A stretch of DNA of 64,000 nt from AWTP1-13 sp963775835 (GTDB lineage: Bacteria > Pseudomonadota > Alphaproteobacteria > Rhizobiales > Hyphomicrobiaceae). Location: contig CAVZKV010000024.1 in the NCBI GenBank assembly GCA_963775835.1, positions 1 to 64,000 of the forward strand. The letters are read 5' to 3'. The notes beneath the pieces were generated by a model that ran no database searches, had not been told where the DNA came from, and worked only from the letters and a program-made list of their open reading frames with translations. A program made the position numbers and the translations under genes. This document shows, one piece after another, positions 28,639-37,376 of this stretch; position 1 is the first letter of the stretch, and each line of letters opens with the position of its first letter.

Positions 28639-28773
28639 GGCTCCTGTCCGCACGCAACGGCTCACGGAAATGTATTGTATTACTAGACTTGAAGCTAGAC
28701 CGACAATTCTACTTAGACAATCGGCGTCGGTTTGCTAAGGAGGCGTCCCGCGCTAGAGCCATGGACGCCTCCG
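28639..28773. promoter_or_regulatory. Divergent queF/yhhQ control region with TAGAC repeats
   Basis: This AT-richer 135 bases separates two divergent genes of the same pathway. TAGAC occurs three times on the plus strand (28684-28688, 28696-28700, 28714-28718), the first two within extended (c)TAGAC(tt/cg) contexts 12 bases apart, and GACAAT occurs twice (28702-28707, 28716-28721). Such repeats could be the operator of the HTH-QueF protein. I did not see the conserved loop-stem pattern of a preQ1 riboswitch. Binding is unproven. Confidence 0.4.
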
Positions 28774-29478
28774 ATGCCCGCCACTCGCCGCTACCGCCAT
28801 TTCGATATGCTGATGGTCGGCTTCGTGGTGGTGTTGGTGTGTTCCAACCTGATCGGCCCCGCCAAGATTGCCGTCGTCGACCTGCCGCTGTGGGGCCCCT
28901 TCGTGTTCGGGGCGGCCGCCGTCTTCTTCCCCATTTCCTACGTGTTCGGCGACATCCTGACCGAGGTCTACGGGTATGCCGAGGCGCGCAAGGTGATCTG
29001 GGCGGGCTTTGCTGCCCTGTTGTTTGCGTCCCTGATGGCCGCCATTGTCGTGGCCCTGCCGCCCGCGCCCTTCTGGCCGCACCAGCAGGCTTTCGAGATC
29101 GCCTTCGGCAACACCTGGCGCATCGTCGCCGCCTCCATCATCGCCTACTTCTGCGGCGAGTTCGTCAACGCCTACGTGCTGGCAAAAATGAAAGTATGGA
29201 CCGGCGGGCGAGCCCTGTGGACGCGCACCATCGGCTCGACGATCGGCGGGGAGGCCGTCGACAGTGCGCTCTTTTATCCCTTGGCTTTTTACGGCACCGG
29301 CATCATTCCCGATGCCGCCTTGCCCGCGGTAATGATCGCTCAGTTCGCCACCAAGACCTTGGTGGAGGTGATCTTTACGCCGGTCACCTACGCCGCCGTC
29401 GGCTATCTCAAGCGCGCCGAGGGCATCGACCATTTCGACCGCAACACCGACTTCAACCCCTTTAAGATCGGCGGTTGA
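28774..29478 (+). CDS. yhhQ: Queuosine precursor transporter (YhhQ/QPTR family)
   Basis: 234 residues with about six hydrophobic helices. Family signatures are SNLIGPAKIAVV in the first helix, FPISYVFGDILTEVYGYAEARKVIW, GEFVNAYVLAKMK, and RTIGSTIGGEAVDSALFYPLAFYG. The family imports 7-cyano- or 7-aminomethyl-7-deazaguanine (preQ0, preQ1) across the inner membrane. Start at ATG 28774 because conserved sequence begins soon after; AAGGAGG (28737-28743) lies too far upstream for it, and no better start is visible. Divergent from the HTH-QueF gene, so uptake and reduction of the same precursor are placed together. Confidence 0.92.
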   Translation: MPATRRYRHFDMLMVGFVVVLVCSNLIGPAKIAVVDLPLWGPFVFGAAAVFFPISYVFGDILTEVYGYAEARKVIWAGFAALLFASLMAAIVVALPPAPFWPHQQAFEIAFGNTWRIVAASIIAYFCGEFVNAYVLAKMKVWTGGRALWTRTIGSTIGGEAVDSALFYPLAFYGTGIIPDAALPAVMIAQFATKTLVEVIFTPVTYAAVGYLKRAEGIDHFDRNTDFNPFKIGG

Positions 29479-29571
29479 AGTTCCGCCAAAAATCGCCTAG
29501 CACCCCAATTCGTCTGCTTATACGATAACTTCCTGTGGGCCATTGAGCTTTGCGGGACGGAGGAAAACGAC

Positions 29572-30543
29572 ATGAGATTTGCCAAGTATCTGCTGCTCGC
29601 GGCGCTGCTGACTGTTACCGGCGCGCCGGGGACAAGCGCCCAAACCAAGCTCAAATGGGCCCACGTCTACGAGACGGCCGAGCCTTATCACACCGAGGCG
29701 GTGTGGGCCGCCGAAGAAATCAAAAAGCGCACCAACGGCAGGTACCAGATCGACGTCTTTCCCGCCTCCCAGCTCGGCAACGAGAACCAGATCAACGAAG
29801 GCTTGGGGCTCGGCACCGTCGATATGATCTACACCGGCGTCGCCTTTGCGGGCTCTATCCACAAGCCGATCGCCATCACCAACGCGCCCTACGTGTTGCG
29901 CGATTTCGAGCACTGGAAGCTCTATCGCGACTCCTCGCTGTTCCGCGAGATTGCCAAGGGCTACGAGGACAAGACCAAGCACAAGGTGATGTCGCTTACC
30001 TACTACGGGCAGCGCATGGTGACCGCCAACAAAGAGATCAAGAAGCCCGAGGACATGAAGGGCATGAAGCTCAGGGTGCCGCCGGCGCCGCTCTTTCTCA
30101 TGTTCACCAAATCGGTCGGTGCCAACGCCACGCCGATCGCCTTCGCCGAGGTCTACCTCGCCCTGCAGCAAGGCACGGTCGACGGCCAGGAGAACCCATT
30201 GCCGACCATCATGGCCAAGAAGTTCTACGAGGTGCAAAGCCACATCATGCTGTCGGGCCACATCACCGAATCGCTGCTGGTGATTGTCGGCAATCACGTG
30301 TGGTCGAAGCTCTCCGACGAGGACAAGAAGGTGTTCAACGAGGTGCTGGTTGCGGCCGCGGCGAAAGCCACCGACCAGATCCGCCTCTCCGAGCAGAAGC
30401 TGGCCGACGAATTCCGCAAGCTGGGCAAGACCGTCGTCGAGGTCGATCGCGAGGCCTTCCGCACCGCGGCCTTACCGTTGCACAATGACGGCAGCGGCGG
30501 CTGGAGCAAGACCGAATATGACGCCCTGCAAGCCCTGAAATAG
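29572..30543 (+). CDS. TRAP transporter solute-binding protein (DctP family)
   Basis: 323 residues with a signal peptide (about 1-23). It has the DctP family features: IKKRTNGRYQIDVFPASQLG, a central MKLRVPP region with the Arg that contacts the ligand carboxylate, and AFAEVYLALQQGTVDGQENP. It binds an organic acid in the periplasm for the DctQ/DctM permease encoded next. Ligand identity cannot be read from sequence. A GGAGG site precedes the ATG. Confidence 0.94.
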   Translation: MRFAKYLLLAALLTVTGAPGTSAQTKLKWAHVYETAEPYHTEAVWAAEEIKKRTNGRYQIDVFPASQLGNENQINEGLGLGTVDMIYTGVAFAGSIHKPIAITNAPYVLRDFEHWKLYRDSSLFREIAKGYEDKTKHKVMSLTYYGQRMVTANKEIKKPEDMKGMKLRVPPAPLFLMFTKSVGANATPIAFAEVYLALQQGTVDGQENPLPTIMAKKFYEVQSHIMLSGHITESLLVIVGNHVWSKLSDEDKKVFNEVLVAAAAKATDQIRLSEQKLADEFRKLGKTVVEVDREAFRTAALPLHNDGSGGWSKTEYDALQALK

Positions 30544-30648
30544 CGGTTCTCCCTGCAGTCGCAATCGCAAACTGTTGAGCCGGTAGCCGGCGCCCCCCAC
30601 GTGCGCAACGAGGCCAGGGCGCCGGCCGTCAAGTGTGAGGAGCGAGCC

Positions 30649-31227
30649 ATGCACGATGGAGCGTCCAAGTCGGCGGCCGCCGAGCCCAAGCGCCTGATCG
30701 AGGTCGCCGACGAGGAAATCGTCATCGAACACCACTTCGAGGACTGGCTGGCCTTTGCCGTCTTCTGGGCGCTCGCCGGCATCGTCTTTTTGCAGTTCTT
30801 CACCCGCTATGTGCTCAACGATAGCCTAGCCTGGACCGAGGAGATCGCCCGCTATGGGTTGATGGCGCTCACCTTTCTCGGCGGTGCGGTCGTCACCCGG
30901 CGCAACAACCACATCGCCGTGGCCCTGCTGCCCAACCTGCTGCCGACGGGCTACGGCCGGGCGCTGCTCGCCGCCGTCGACCTTGTCACGCTCGGCTTTC
31001 TCGGCCTGCTCGCCTACTTTTCCGTGCTCATTCTCGAGCGCATGCAATATCAGCGCATGACCGTGATCGATTTGCCGATGAGCGTCGTCTATGGCGCGGT
31101 CGCCGTCGGCTGCTTCCTGATGTGCGGCCGCCAGGCAATCAAGGTGTGGCGCAACGCCCGCGACGGCTGGCGCTCGGCCTATCGCCTGATCGCAGCCCCG
31201 ACCGAAACGGCGAACGCTTCCCCATGA
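30649..31227 (+). CDS. TRAP transporter small permease (DctQ family)
   Basis: 192 residues from ATG 30649 preceded by GAGGAG; an upstream GTG is less likely. Four hydrophobic helices with the DctQ core (FFTRYVLNDSLAWTEEIARYGLMALTFLGGAVVTRRNNHIAV). Its stop overlaps the dctM start (ATGA), so the two subunits are translationally coupled. A longer than usual acidic N-terminal cytoplasmic extension of about 35 residues precedes the first helix. Confidence 0.93.
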   Translation: MHDGASKSAAAEPKRLIEVADEEIVIEHHFEDWLAFAVFWALAGIVFLQFFTRYVLNDSLAWTEEIARYGLMALTFLGGAVVTRRNNHIAVALLPNLLPTGYGRALLAAVDLVTLGFLGLLAYFSVLILERMQYQRMTVIDLPMSVVYGAVAVGCFLMCGRQAIKVWRNARDGWRSAYRLIAAPTETANASP

Positions 31228-32504
31228 CGCTCGTCATCTTCATCTTTCTCTTGGTGCTGCTTGCCGGCCTGCCGGTCTTCATCGCGCTTGCCGCCTCGTC
31301 CCTGATCTATACCCACTTCATCGCCGGCATTCCGGACTTCGTGATTTTGCACCGCATGGCGGGCGGCGTGGACAGCTTCCCGCTGCTGGCCGTGCCCTTT
31401 TTCATCCTGGCCGGCAACCTGATGAATTCCGCCGGGATCACCAACCGCATCTACGACTTCGCGGTGGCGATTGCGGGCTGGACCCGCGGCGGCCTGGCCC
31501 ACGTCAACATCGTGGGCTCGGTGATTTTTGCCGGTATGTCGGGCACGGCCATCGCCGATGCTGCCGGTCTTGGCACCATCGAGATCAAGGCCATGAAGGA
31601 TCACGGCTACTCGACCGAATTCTCGGTCGGCGTGACCGCGGCCTCATCGACGCTGGGGCCGATCATCCCGCCCTCGCTGCCGTTCGTGATCTACGGCATG
31701 ATGGCCAACGTCTCGATCGGCGCCCTGTTTCTGGGCGGCGTGGTCCCGGGCGCGGTCATGACCATCTTCATGATGGCCTATGTCACCTACTGCGCGCGCA
31801 AGTACGGCATGGGCCGCGATCAGGCGTTTTCATTGCGCATTCTCGGCGCCACCTTCATCGCCGCCCTGCCGGCGCTGTTGACGCCGCTGATCATCATCGG
31901 CGGCATGACCTTTGGCTGGTTCACGCCCACCGAAGCGGCGATCGCCGCCTGTGCCTGGGCCATCATTCTCGGGCTCTTTCTCTACCGCTCGCTGACCTTC
32001 AAGCAGTTCTACAAGGTCACGCTCGACACCATCGAGACGACGGCGGCGGTGTTGCTGATCGTCGCCGCAGCCTCCCTGTTCGGCTGGGTGCTGACGACCA
32101 CGCGGCTGACGGAGTATGCCGCCGACGCGCTGTTGTCCTTCACGACCAACCGCTACCTGATCTTGCTGCTCATCAATATTTTGCTGTTAGTGGTGGGCTG
32201 CTTTTTGGAGCCGATCGCCTCGATCAGCATCCTGGTGCCGGTGCTGATGCCGATCATCACCAAGGTTGGCATCGACCCGGTGCACTTCGGCGTCATGATG
32301 ACGCTCAATTTGATGATCGGCTTGCTGCACCCGCCGCTCGGCATGGTGCTGTTCGTGTTGGCCCGCATCGCCAAATTGTCGATCGAGCGGACCACCGTGG
32401 CGATCCTGCCTTGGCTGATCCCGCTGTTGGCCTCCTTGCTGGCAATCACGCTCTTTCCCGAACTGACCCTGGGACTGCCAAGGCTGATGGGCCTCATCAA
32501 ATAG
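31224..32504 (+). CDS. TRAP transporter large permease (DctM family)
   Basis: 426 residues, about 12 membrane helices, starting at the ATG that overlaps the dctQ stop. Signatures: PLLAVPFFILAGNLMNSAGIT, GSVIFAGMSGTAIADAAGLGTIEIKAMKDHGY, SSTLGPIIPPSLPFVIYGMM, and the ion-binding ending NLMIGLLHPPLGMVLFV. It couples substrate uptake to a sodium or proton gradient. Third and last gene of the operon. Confidence 0.95.
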   Translation: MTLVIFIFLLVLLAGLPVFIALAASSLIYTHFIAGIPDFVILHRMAGGVDSFPLLAVPFFILAGNLMNSAGITNRIYDFAVAIAGWTRGGLAHVNIVGSVIFAGMSGTAIADAAGLGTIEIKAMKDHGYSTEFSVGVTAASSTLGPIIPPSLPFVIYGMMANVSIGALFLGGVVPGAVMTIFMMAYVTYCARKYGMGRDQAFSLRILGATFIAALPALLTPLIIIGGMTFGWFTPTEAAIAACAWAIILGLFLYRSLTFKQFYKVTLDTIETTAAVLLIVAAASLFGWVLTTTRLTEYAADALLSFTTNRYLILLLINILLLVVGCFLEPIASISILVPVLMPIITKVGIDPVHFGVMMTLNLMIGLLHPPLGMVLFVLARIAKLSIERTTVAILPWLIPLLASLLAITLFPELTLGLPRLMGLIK

Positions 32505-32646
32505 GCGCCACCAAGGCGTGGCCTCGCAGCGATAGCCAGCGCCACGGCTCTCCTCTAAGTACGGGCCGATAAGTATGGGCCGAGCAAACCCGCCGCTGGC
32601 GGGTCATGCCAAGGGGCGTTCGAGGCCCCGCACCAGGGGTGAGCCG

Positions 32647-33834
32647 ATGACGTTGTCCTTCGAGTGGTTGCTCGAGCCCATCGCGCCGCAGGCCTTCTTC
32701 GCCGAGTACTACGAGCGCCAGCCGCTGTTGATCGCGCGCGGCGAGCCCCGACGGTTTGAGCCGCTCTTGAGTCTCGGCGCCATCGATCGCTTCCTTGCCA
32801 CCACCTCGCCGTGCCACCCGGATGTGTTTTTGGTGGATGCGGCACGCAAGCTCAGCGCCGAGGACTATACGCTTGCCGACCCTGACGGCGCCGGCCAGCT
32901 CGACCTGCCGCGCGCCTATGAGCTCTTCCGCACCGGCGCCACTATCTCGGTGCGGCGCCTGCACGAAAGCCTGCCCGAACTTGGCGCCCTGTGCCGGGCG
33001 GTCGAAAAGGTGTTCAGCGGGCACTTTCAGACCAATATCTACCTATCGCCACCCGCGGCGCAGGGCTTTCCCACGCACTTCGACAGCCACGACGTTTTCG
33101 TGCTTCAGGTGGCCGGATCGAAGGTGTGGACGCTTTACGACACGCTGATCGAGCTGCCGCTCCACGGCCAGGCCTTCGACAAGACCAAGCATCAGCCCGG
33201 CCCGGCGACGCGGGAAATCACCATTCGCGCCGGCGATCTGTTCTATTGCCCGCGCGGCCTCTTCCACTCCGCCCGCTCGACCGAGGAGACGTCGCTCCAC
33301 GTCACGCTGGGCCTGATCGGCAAGACCTGGGCGGACGTGATGCTGGAAGCGGTCTCGGCCGCCTGCCTTGCCACGCCGGCCTTTCGCCGCAATTTGCCGG
33401 CGGGCTTTGCCGATCCCAGCTTCGATGTCGGCGCGGCCAGGGCCACCTTTCGCGCGCTCGTGGACACCTTTGCGCAAACGGCCGACCTCGATCCCATTCT
33501 GCAAAAGCTGGCCGAGGACTTCGTGATCTCGCGCCGCCCCGATCTTGCCGGCATACTGCAAGAAATCGACCAGGGGACACCGGTGGCGCGCGACACCCGC
33601 CTTGTGGCCCGTCCGCATCTCAGCTATCGCCTCAACGAGAATGGCAACGAGGTCACGCTGCTGTTTGGCGCCTCGCGCCTCACTTTGCCGGCGGCCGCCG
33701 CCGAGCCGTTGCGCTTCGCGCTCGCCGGCGCGCCTTTTCGTGTCAATGATTTGCCGGGCCGCCTCGACGAGGCTGGCAAGGTCGTGCTGGCGCGGCGCCT
33801 GCTGCGCGAGGGCCTGTTGCTGCGATCGGATTGA
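32647..33834 (+). CDS. JmjC-domain 2-oxoglutarate/Fe(II) oxygenase (ribosomal oxygenase-like)
   Basis: 395 residues from ATG 32647. The cupin core carries the iron ligands His144, Asp146 (PTHFDSHDVFVLQVAGSKVW) and His207 (FYCPRGLFHSAR); Lys159 in GSKVW is a family-typical residue. The N-terminal FFAEYYERQPLLI and the C-terminal winged-helix region resemble YcfD/RoxA and MINA53/NO66 ribosomal oxygenases, which hydroxylate ribosomal proteins. RoxA-type proteins hydroxylate an Arg of L16, MINA-type a His of L27a. The target here is unknown, and a peptide-modifying role is also possible given the tiny exported protein gene that follows. Confidence 0.85.
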   Translation: MTLSFEWLLEPIAPQAFFAEYYERQPLLIARGEPRRFEPLLSLGAIDRFLATTSPCHPDVFLVDAARKLSAEDYTLADPDGAGQLDLPRAYELFRTGATISVRRLHESLPELGALCRAVEKVFSGHFQTNIYLSPPAAQGFPTHFDSHDVFVLQVAGSKVWTLYDTLIELPLHGQAFDKTKHQPGPATREITIRAGDLFYCPRGLFHSARSTEETSLHVTLGLIGKTWADVMLEAVSAACLATPAFRRNLPAGFADPSFDVGAARATFRALVDTFAQTADLDPILQKLAEDFVISRRPDLAGILQEIDQGTPVARDTRLVARPHLSYRLNENGNEVTLLFGASRLTLPAAAAEPLRFALAGAPFRVNDLPGRLDEAGKVVLARRLLREGLLLRSD

Positions 33835-33994
33835 GGTCGGCTTGCCCGCGCGCGATCTTGTGGCGCGCGCGCCGCGCTGGTTGGGTTATGCCCGCGCCCG
33901 CGGTTGCGTCATGGCTGCCCTTTAAAGCTGAGGCTTGACTTGAATTTGGCCCTCGTCGATTGTTGAAGACGACTTTCCACAAAAGGAGATCGTC

Positions 33995-34237
33995 GTGGCA
34001 CGCAAGACACCCGCCGTATCCGGGCAAGCAACGGTCACACTGACCGATGCCGATATCACTGCCGAGCGCAGCGTGACGCGCCGCTCGCTGTTGGGGGCAC
34101 TGGGGATCGGTGCCGGTGCGGCCGCAACCGTCGTGTTCGGTGCGCCGCAAGCAGCGTCCGCCGCCGACGACAGCAGCAAAAAGAAAAAATCCAAGAAGCC
34201 CCCGAAAAAACCGAAGGAAGAGACGGACAAGGACTAA
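33995..34237 (+). CDS. Very small Tat-exported lysine-rich protein
   Basis: 80 residues from GTG 33995, with AAAGGAGA at ideal distance. A twin-arginine signal (SVTRRSLLGALGIGAGAAATVVFGAPQAASAA) spans about residues 26-56. The mature part would be only about 24 residues: a Ser/Asp start, eight or more lysines (KKKKSKKPPKKPK) and an acidic end. The signal is thus longer than the exported piece, unusual for Tat, which normally exports folded or cofactor-bound proteins. Unknown function; candidate small signalling, cation-binding or wall-binding peptide. Sits directly after the JmjC oxygenase gene. Confidence 0.7.
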   Translation: MARKTPAVSGQATVTLTDADITAERSVTRRSLLGALGIGAGAAATVVFGAPQAASAADDSSKKKKSKKPPKKPKEETDKD

Positions 34238-34368
34238 GCCTTTCCCGGCACTTCCCTGCCCCGCATTTTCCCTTCCCGCATTTCCTTGGCCGGGCAAAAC
34301 ACTGGGGTTCGGCGCGCGCGGGTTTTGTGGCCGGGCGAGCGGCAAAAGCCCATCGCCGGAGCGTTGGC

Positions 34369-34398
34369 AGACTGGCGCGCTTGTAGACTGGCGCGCTT
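34369..34398. repeat. 14-bp direct repeat, two copies
   Basis: AGACTGGCGCGCTT occurs at 34369-34382 and again at 34385-34398, with two bases between. It is followed by a GGGCGGT/ACCGCCC inverted repeat (34402-34417). The pair lies between the Tat-peptide gene and the MFS gene and could be an operator or a chance duplication. Confidence 0.6.
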
Positions 34399-34476
34399 AA
34401 TGGGCGGTTGACCGCCCGCACCCGAAAAGGCAGAGGTGGGTCTCAAGTCCCACTTTTGCCTTTTGGATTTTGCGAC

Positions 34477-35679
34477 GTGCTCCACCTCTCCACAGCCACG
34501 CTGCGCGCCACGCCGATCGTGTTCCTGCGCACGCTGGCGTTTATCAATTACTTGGGCTACGCGGGCTGGGCGGCGCTCCTCTACAACTTCACGGTCGAGC
34601 GCGCCAACTTCCAGTGGTTCGAGACCGGCCTCACCCAGTCAGTCCGCGAAATCCCGGGCTTCCTGGCCTTTACCGCGATTTTCTGGCTGCTGGTGGTGCG
34701 CGAACAGGTCCTGGCCTACGTGGCGCTCGCCATCATGGGGCTGGGCGTCGCCCTGACCGGTCAATTCCCGACGCTGAGCGGCGTGCTCATGACCACCTTC
34801 ATCATGTCGGTGGGCTTCCATTACTTCGAGACCATGAACGTCTCGCTGCAACTGCAGCTGCTGCCCAAGGCCGAGGCGCCGCGCTTGATCGGCACCATCA
34901 CGGCGGCGGGGGCAGCGGCGCAGTTTGCGAGCTATGGAGGACTTGCCATCGCCTGGTGGGCGGGAGGCCGCGGCTACGAGCAGCTGTTCTTGGCCGTCGG
35001 TGTTGCCTGCATGCTATTGACCGGTGCGGCGGCGCTCTGGTTTCGGCGCTTCGAGGGGCCGGTGGCGCAGCGAAAGCGCATCGTGCTGCGTCGGCGCTAT
35101 TGGCTCTACTACACGCTGACCTTCATGACCGGGGCGCGGCGGCAGCTGTTCGTCGCCTTTGGCGGGTTTTTGTTGGTTAAGAAGTTCGGCTACGACGTTG
35201 CCGACATGGCAACGCTGATGTTGGTCACCACCGCCGCCAACACGATTCTGGCCCCGCGCCTCGGCCGACTGGTGATGCGCATCGGCGAGCGCCACACCAT
35301 CACCCTCGAGAACGTGGTTTTGATCGTGGTGTTTGCCGGCTATGCCAGCACCACCAGCGCGAGGCTGGCCGGCCTCCTGTTCGTCATCGACGGCGTGTTC
35401 TTTACCCTCACCCTGGCGCAGCGCACTTATTTTCAGAAGATTGCCGATCCCGCCGATATGGCGGCCACCACCTCGGTGGCCTTCACCATCAATCACGTGG
35501 CGGCGGTGGTGGTGCCGGTGGCGTTCGGGGCGCTGGGCATGATCGATCCCGCCATCATCTTCTGGCTAGGGGCGTGCGTGGCGAGCGTATCGCTGAGCTG
35601 TTCCTTCCTGGTACCGCGCCATCCAGCCCCGGGGCACGAGACCGTGCTGGCGGCCGGCAAGGCGCTGCCGGCGGAGTGA
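34477..35679 (+). CDS. Major facilitator superfamily transporter
   Basis: 400 residues from GTG 34477; a TTG at 34408 is possible but its extra residues are basic and non-hydrophobic. About twelve membrane helices are visible in two halves, divided by the loop FRRFEGPVAQRKRIVLRRRYW. There is a weak MFS pattern (GRLVMRIGERHTITLENVV in the second half). Specific substrate not recognised. It begins about 240 bases after the Tat-peptide gene and could be co-transcribed with it. Confidence 0.75.
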   Translation: MLHLSTATLRATPIVFLRTLAFINYLGYAGWAALLYNFTVERANFQWFETGLTQSVREIPGFLAFTAIFWLLVVREQVLAYVALAIMGLGVALTGQFPTLSGVLMTTFIMSVGFHYFETMNVSLQLQLLPKAEAPRLIGTITAAGAAAQFASYGGLAIAWWAGGRGYEQLFLAVGVACMLLTGAAALWFRRFEGPVAQRKRIVLRRRYWLYYTLTFMTGARRQLFVAFGGFLLVKKFGYDVADMATLMLVTTAANTILAPRLGRLVMRIGERHTITLENVVLIVVFAGYASTTSARLAGLLFVIDGVFFTLTLAQRTYFQKIADPADMAATTSVAFTINHVAAVVVPVAFGALGMIDPAIIFWLGACVASVSLSCSFLVPRHPAPGHETVLAAGKALPAE

Positions 35680-35771
35680 TCGGCGCGAACGACCTTGGCG
35701 GACCCCTTGCCTCTGACCGGGCCTCTGACCGGTTGGGGTGCTGTGCGCCGTGGGGTCGGCGCTGCCGGCAA

Positions 35772-36818
35772 TCAGCCGCGTTCGCCGAGCCGGTGCTCGA
35801 TCCCCCGCGGGTCGGTGACGGTCGTGGCATCCCCGCTCAAGTACGCAGGGCCAATCGGCACCTTGCCGTGTCCGCCGGGAATATCGAGCACATAGGTTGG
35901 TTGCGCGAGGCCCGAGAGGCGGCCGCGCAGGGCCCGCATCAAGGCCTGTCCTTGCCCAATCGAAACGCGAAAGTGGCTGGTGCCCGGCGCGGGATCGAGC
36001 TGGTGTAGATAGTAAGGTTTGATGCGCGTCTCGACAAAGGCCCGCAGCAGGTCCGCCAACGTCTCGGGCGCGTCATTGACGCCCTTGAGGAGCACGGTCT
36101 GGCTCAGCATCGGAATGCCGGCATCGATCAGGCGAGCGCACGCGGCCCGCGCCGCCGCCGTCAACTCGCGCGCGTGATTGGCATGCAGCACCACCATGAC
36201 GGCCTTGCCGGGGACCACCAGGGCGGTGACCAACTCCGGGCTTACCCGCGCCGGATCGACGGCGGGTACCCGCGTGTGCCAGCGCAGTACCTTGACGTGC
36301 GCAACGGCCGCCAGGCGTTGGCTCACCTCCGCCAGGCGGCGCGGGGAGAGCATGAAGGGATCGCCGCCGGTGAGGATCACCTCCCAGATTTCGGGCGCGC
36401 CGGCGATGTAGGCGATGGCCCTATCGAGGGCTTCAGCAACGAGCGGAGAGGGCCCGCCCGGGCCCACGACCTCGCGCCGAAAGCAGAAGCGGCAGTAGAC
36501 CGGGCAGACGTGCGTGAGTTTGAGGAGCGCGCGGTCGCCATAGCGGTGCACGACGCCGGGGACCGGTGAGAGGCGGGCCTCATCGAAGGGATCGGCGGCC
36601 TCGCCGGGCAAGGCGAGGAGCTCGTTGCGATCGGGGAGGAACTGGCGCGCGATGGGATCGTCGGGGTCGCCGCGATCGATGAGCCCCACCATCTCCGGGG
36701 TGACGGCGACGGCATAGCGGTCCGCCACCGCCTCGAGCGCGCGCGCCGCTCCGGCCGGGAGCAGGCCCTCGGCTTCTAACTCGCCGACACTGCGCAGTGT
36801 AATAGTGGCGCCGACCAC
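35772..36818 (-). CDS. epmB: EpmB, lysine 2,3-aminomutase-type enzyme for EF-P modification
   Basis: 348 residues from GTG 36818; a longer frame to 36950 adds Pro/Arg-rich sequence unlike the family. The radical SAM motif CPVYCRFCFRREVVG, the EVILTGGDPFMLSPRRL segment and the PLP-region KPYYLHQLDPAPGTSHFRV are diagnostic of the lysine 2,3-aminomutase family. EpmB makes (R)-beta-lysine from L-lysine, which EpmA attaches to EF-P. The short form, and epmA and efp within 3 kb, favour EpmB over catabolic lysine aminomutase. Confidence 0.92.
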   Translation of the reverse strand: MVGATITLRSVGELEAEGLLPAGAARALEAVADRYAVAVTPEMVGLIDRGDPDDPIARQFLPDRNELLALPGEAADPFDEARLSPVPGVVHRYGDRALLKLTHVCPVYCRFCFRREVVGPGGPSPLVAEALDRAIAYIAGAPEIWEVILTGGDPFMLSPRRLAEVSQRLAAVAHVKVLRWHTRVPAVDPARVSPELVTALVVPGKAVMVVLHANHARELTAAARAACARLIDAGIPMLSQTVLLKGVNDAPETLADLLRAFVETRIKPYYLHQLDPAPGTSHFRVSIGQGQALMRALRGRLSGLAQPTYVLDIPGGHGKVPIGPAYLSGDATTVTDPRGIEHRLGERG

Positions 36819-36996
36819 GCGGGTTGACCCTTGGGCTCTGGTGGGGGAGCCTTTAGGCCCGGATACCGTTGGCCGGCAAGGCCTATTTGCCTGCGGGGCG
36901 TCGGCGCGGCCGGCGGTCGCGGCCGCCATTTTGCCATCGGGCCGGCACATTCCTGCGCCCTGCTGCCGGCCATCAGGTTTCGGGGGAAGCCGCGCA

Positions 36997-37374
36997 ATGC
37001 GTCAACTATGCCTCATCGCCGTTGCGGCTGCCTTCTGCTGCGGCAGCGACGTGATCGCCGCTGCCCAGGAGGAGGAGGATGTGCGTGCAAGTCCCAGCTT
37101 CTGGGCGGTGACCGGCGTTGCTCCCGACGACGTCCTGCACTTGCGCGATGTGCCCTCCGCCGACAGCAAGAGCCTCGCGGCCATCCCGTTCAACGCGCGG
37201 GGACTGAAGAATTTCGGTTGCCGTCGCGGTGAACTTCCCTTCGATCAGTGGGCGCGCATGAGCGAGCCGCAGCGCCGCGCCGCCAACACCAAGTGGTGCC
37301 GGGTCGAGTTTCGCGGCAAGCAGGGCTGGGTGGCGGGACGCTTTCTCAAGGAGGATCCCGTCGCGGCGCAGTGA
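36997..37374 (+). CDS. Exported SH3-like domain protein
   Basis: 125 residues from ATG 36997 with a signal peptide (about 1-26). The body is one bacterial SH3-like domain (FWAVTGVAPDDVLHLRDVPSADSK...WCRVEFRGKQGWVAGRFLKED), often found in envelope proteins that bind peptidoglycan or proteins. Two Cys in the body (GCRRG, WCRV) could form a disulphide. It converges with epmA; only two bases separate the stops. Confidence 0.8.
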   Translation: MRQLCLIAVAAAFCCGSDVIAAAQEEEDVRASPSFWAVTGVAPDDVLHLRDVPSADSKSLAAIPFNARGLKNFGCRRGELPFDQWARMSEPQRRAANTKWCRVEFRGKQGWVAGRFLKEDPVAAQ

Positions 37375-37376
37375 CG

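Noticed and set aside
28639..28773. preQ1 riboswitch upstream of yhhQ or queF
   Set aside because: I could not find the short stem-loop with A-rich tail of the known classes; the protein-based control hypothesis fits better.
28608..29465. Plus-strand frame of 285 codons over yhhQ
   Set aside because: Arg-rich shadow of the transporter gene in another frame.
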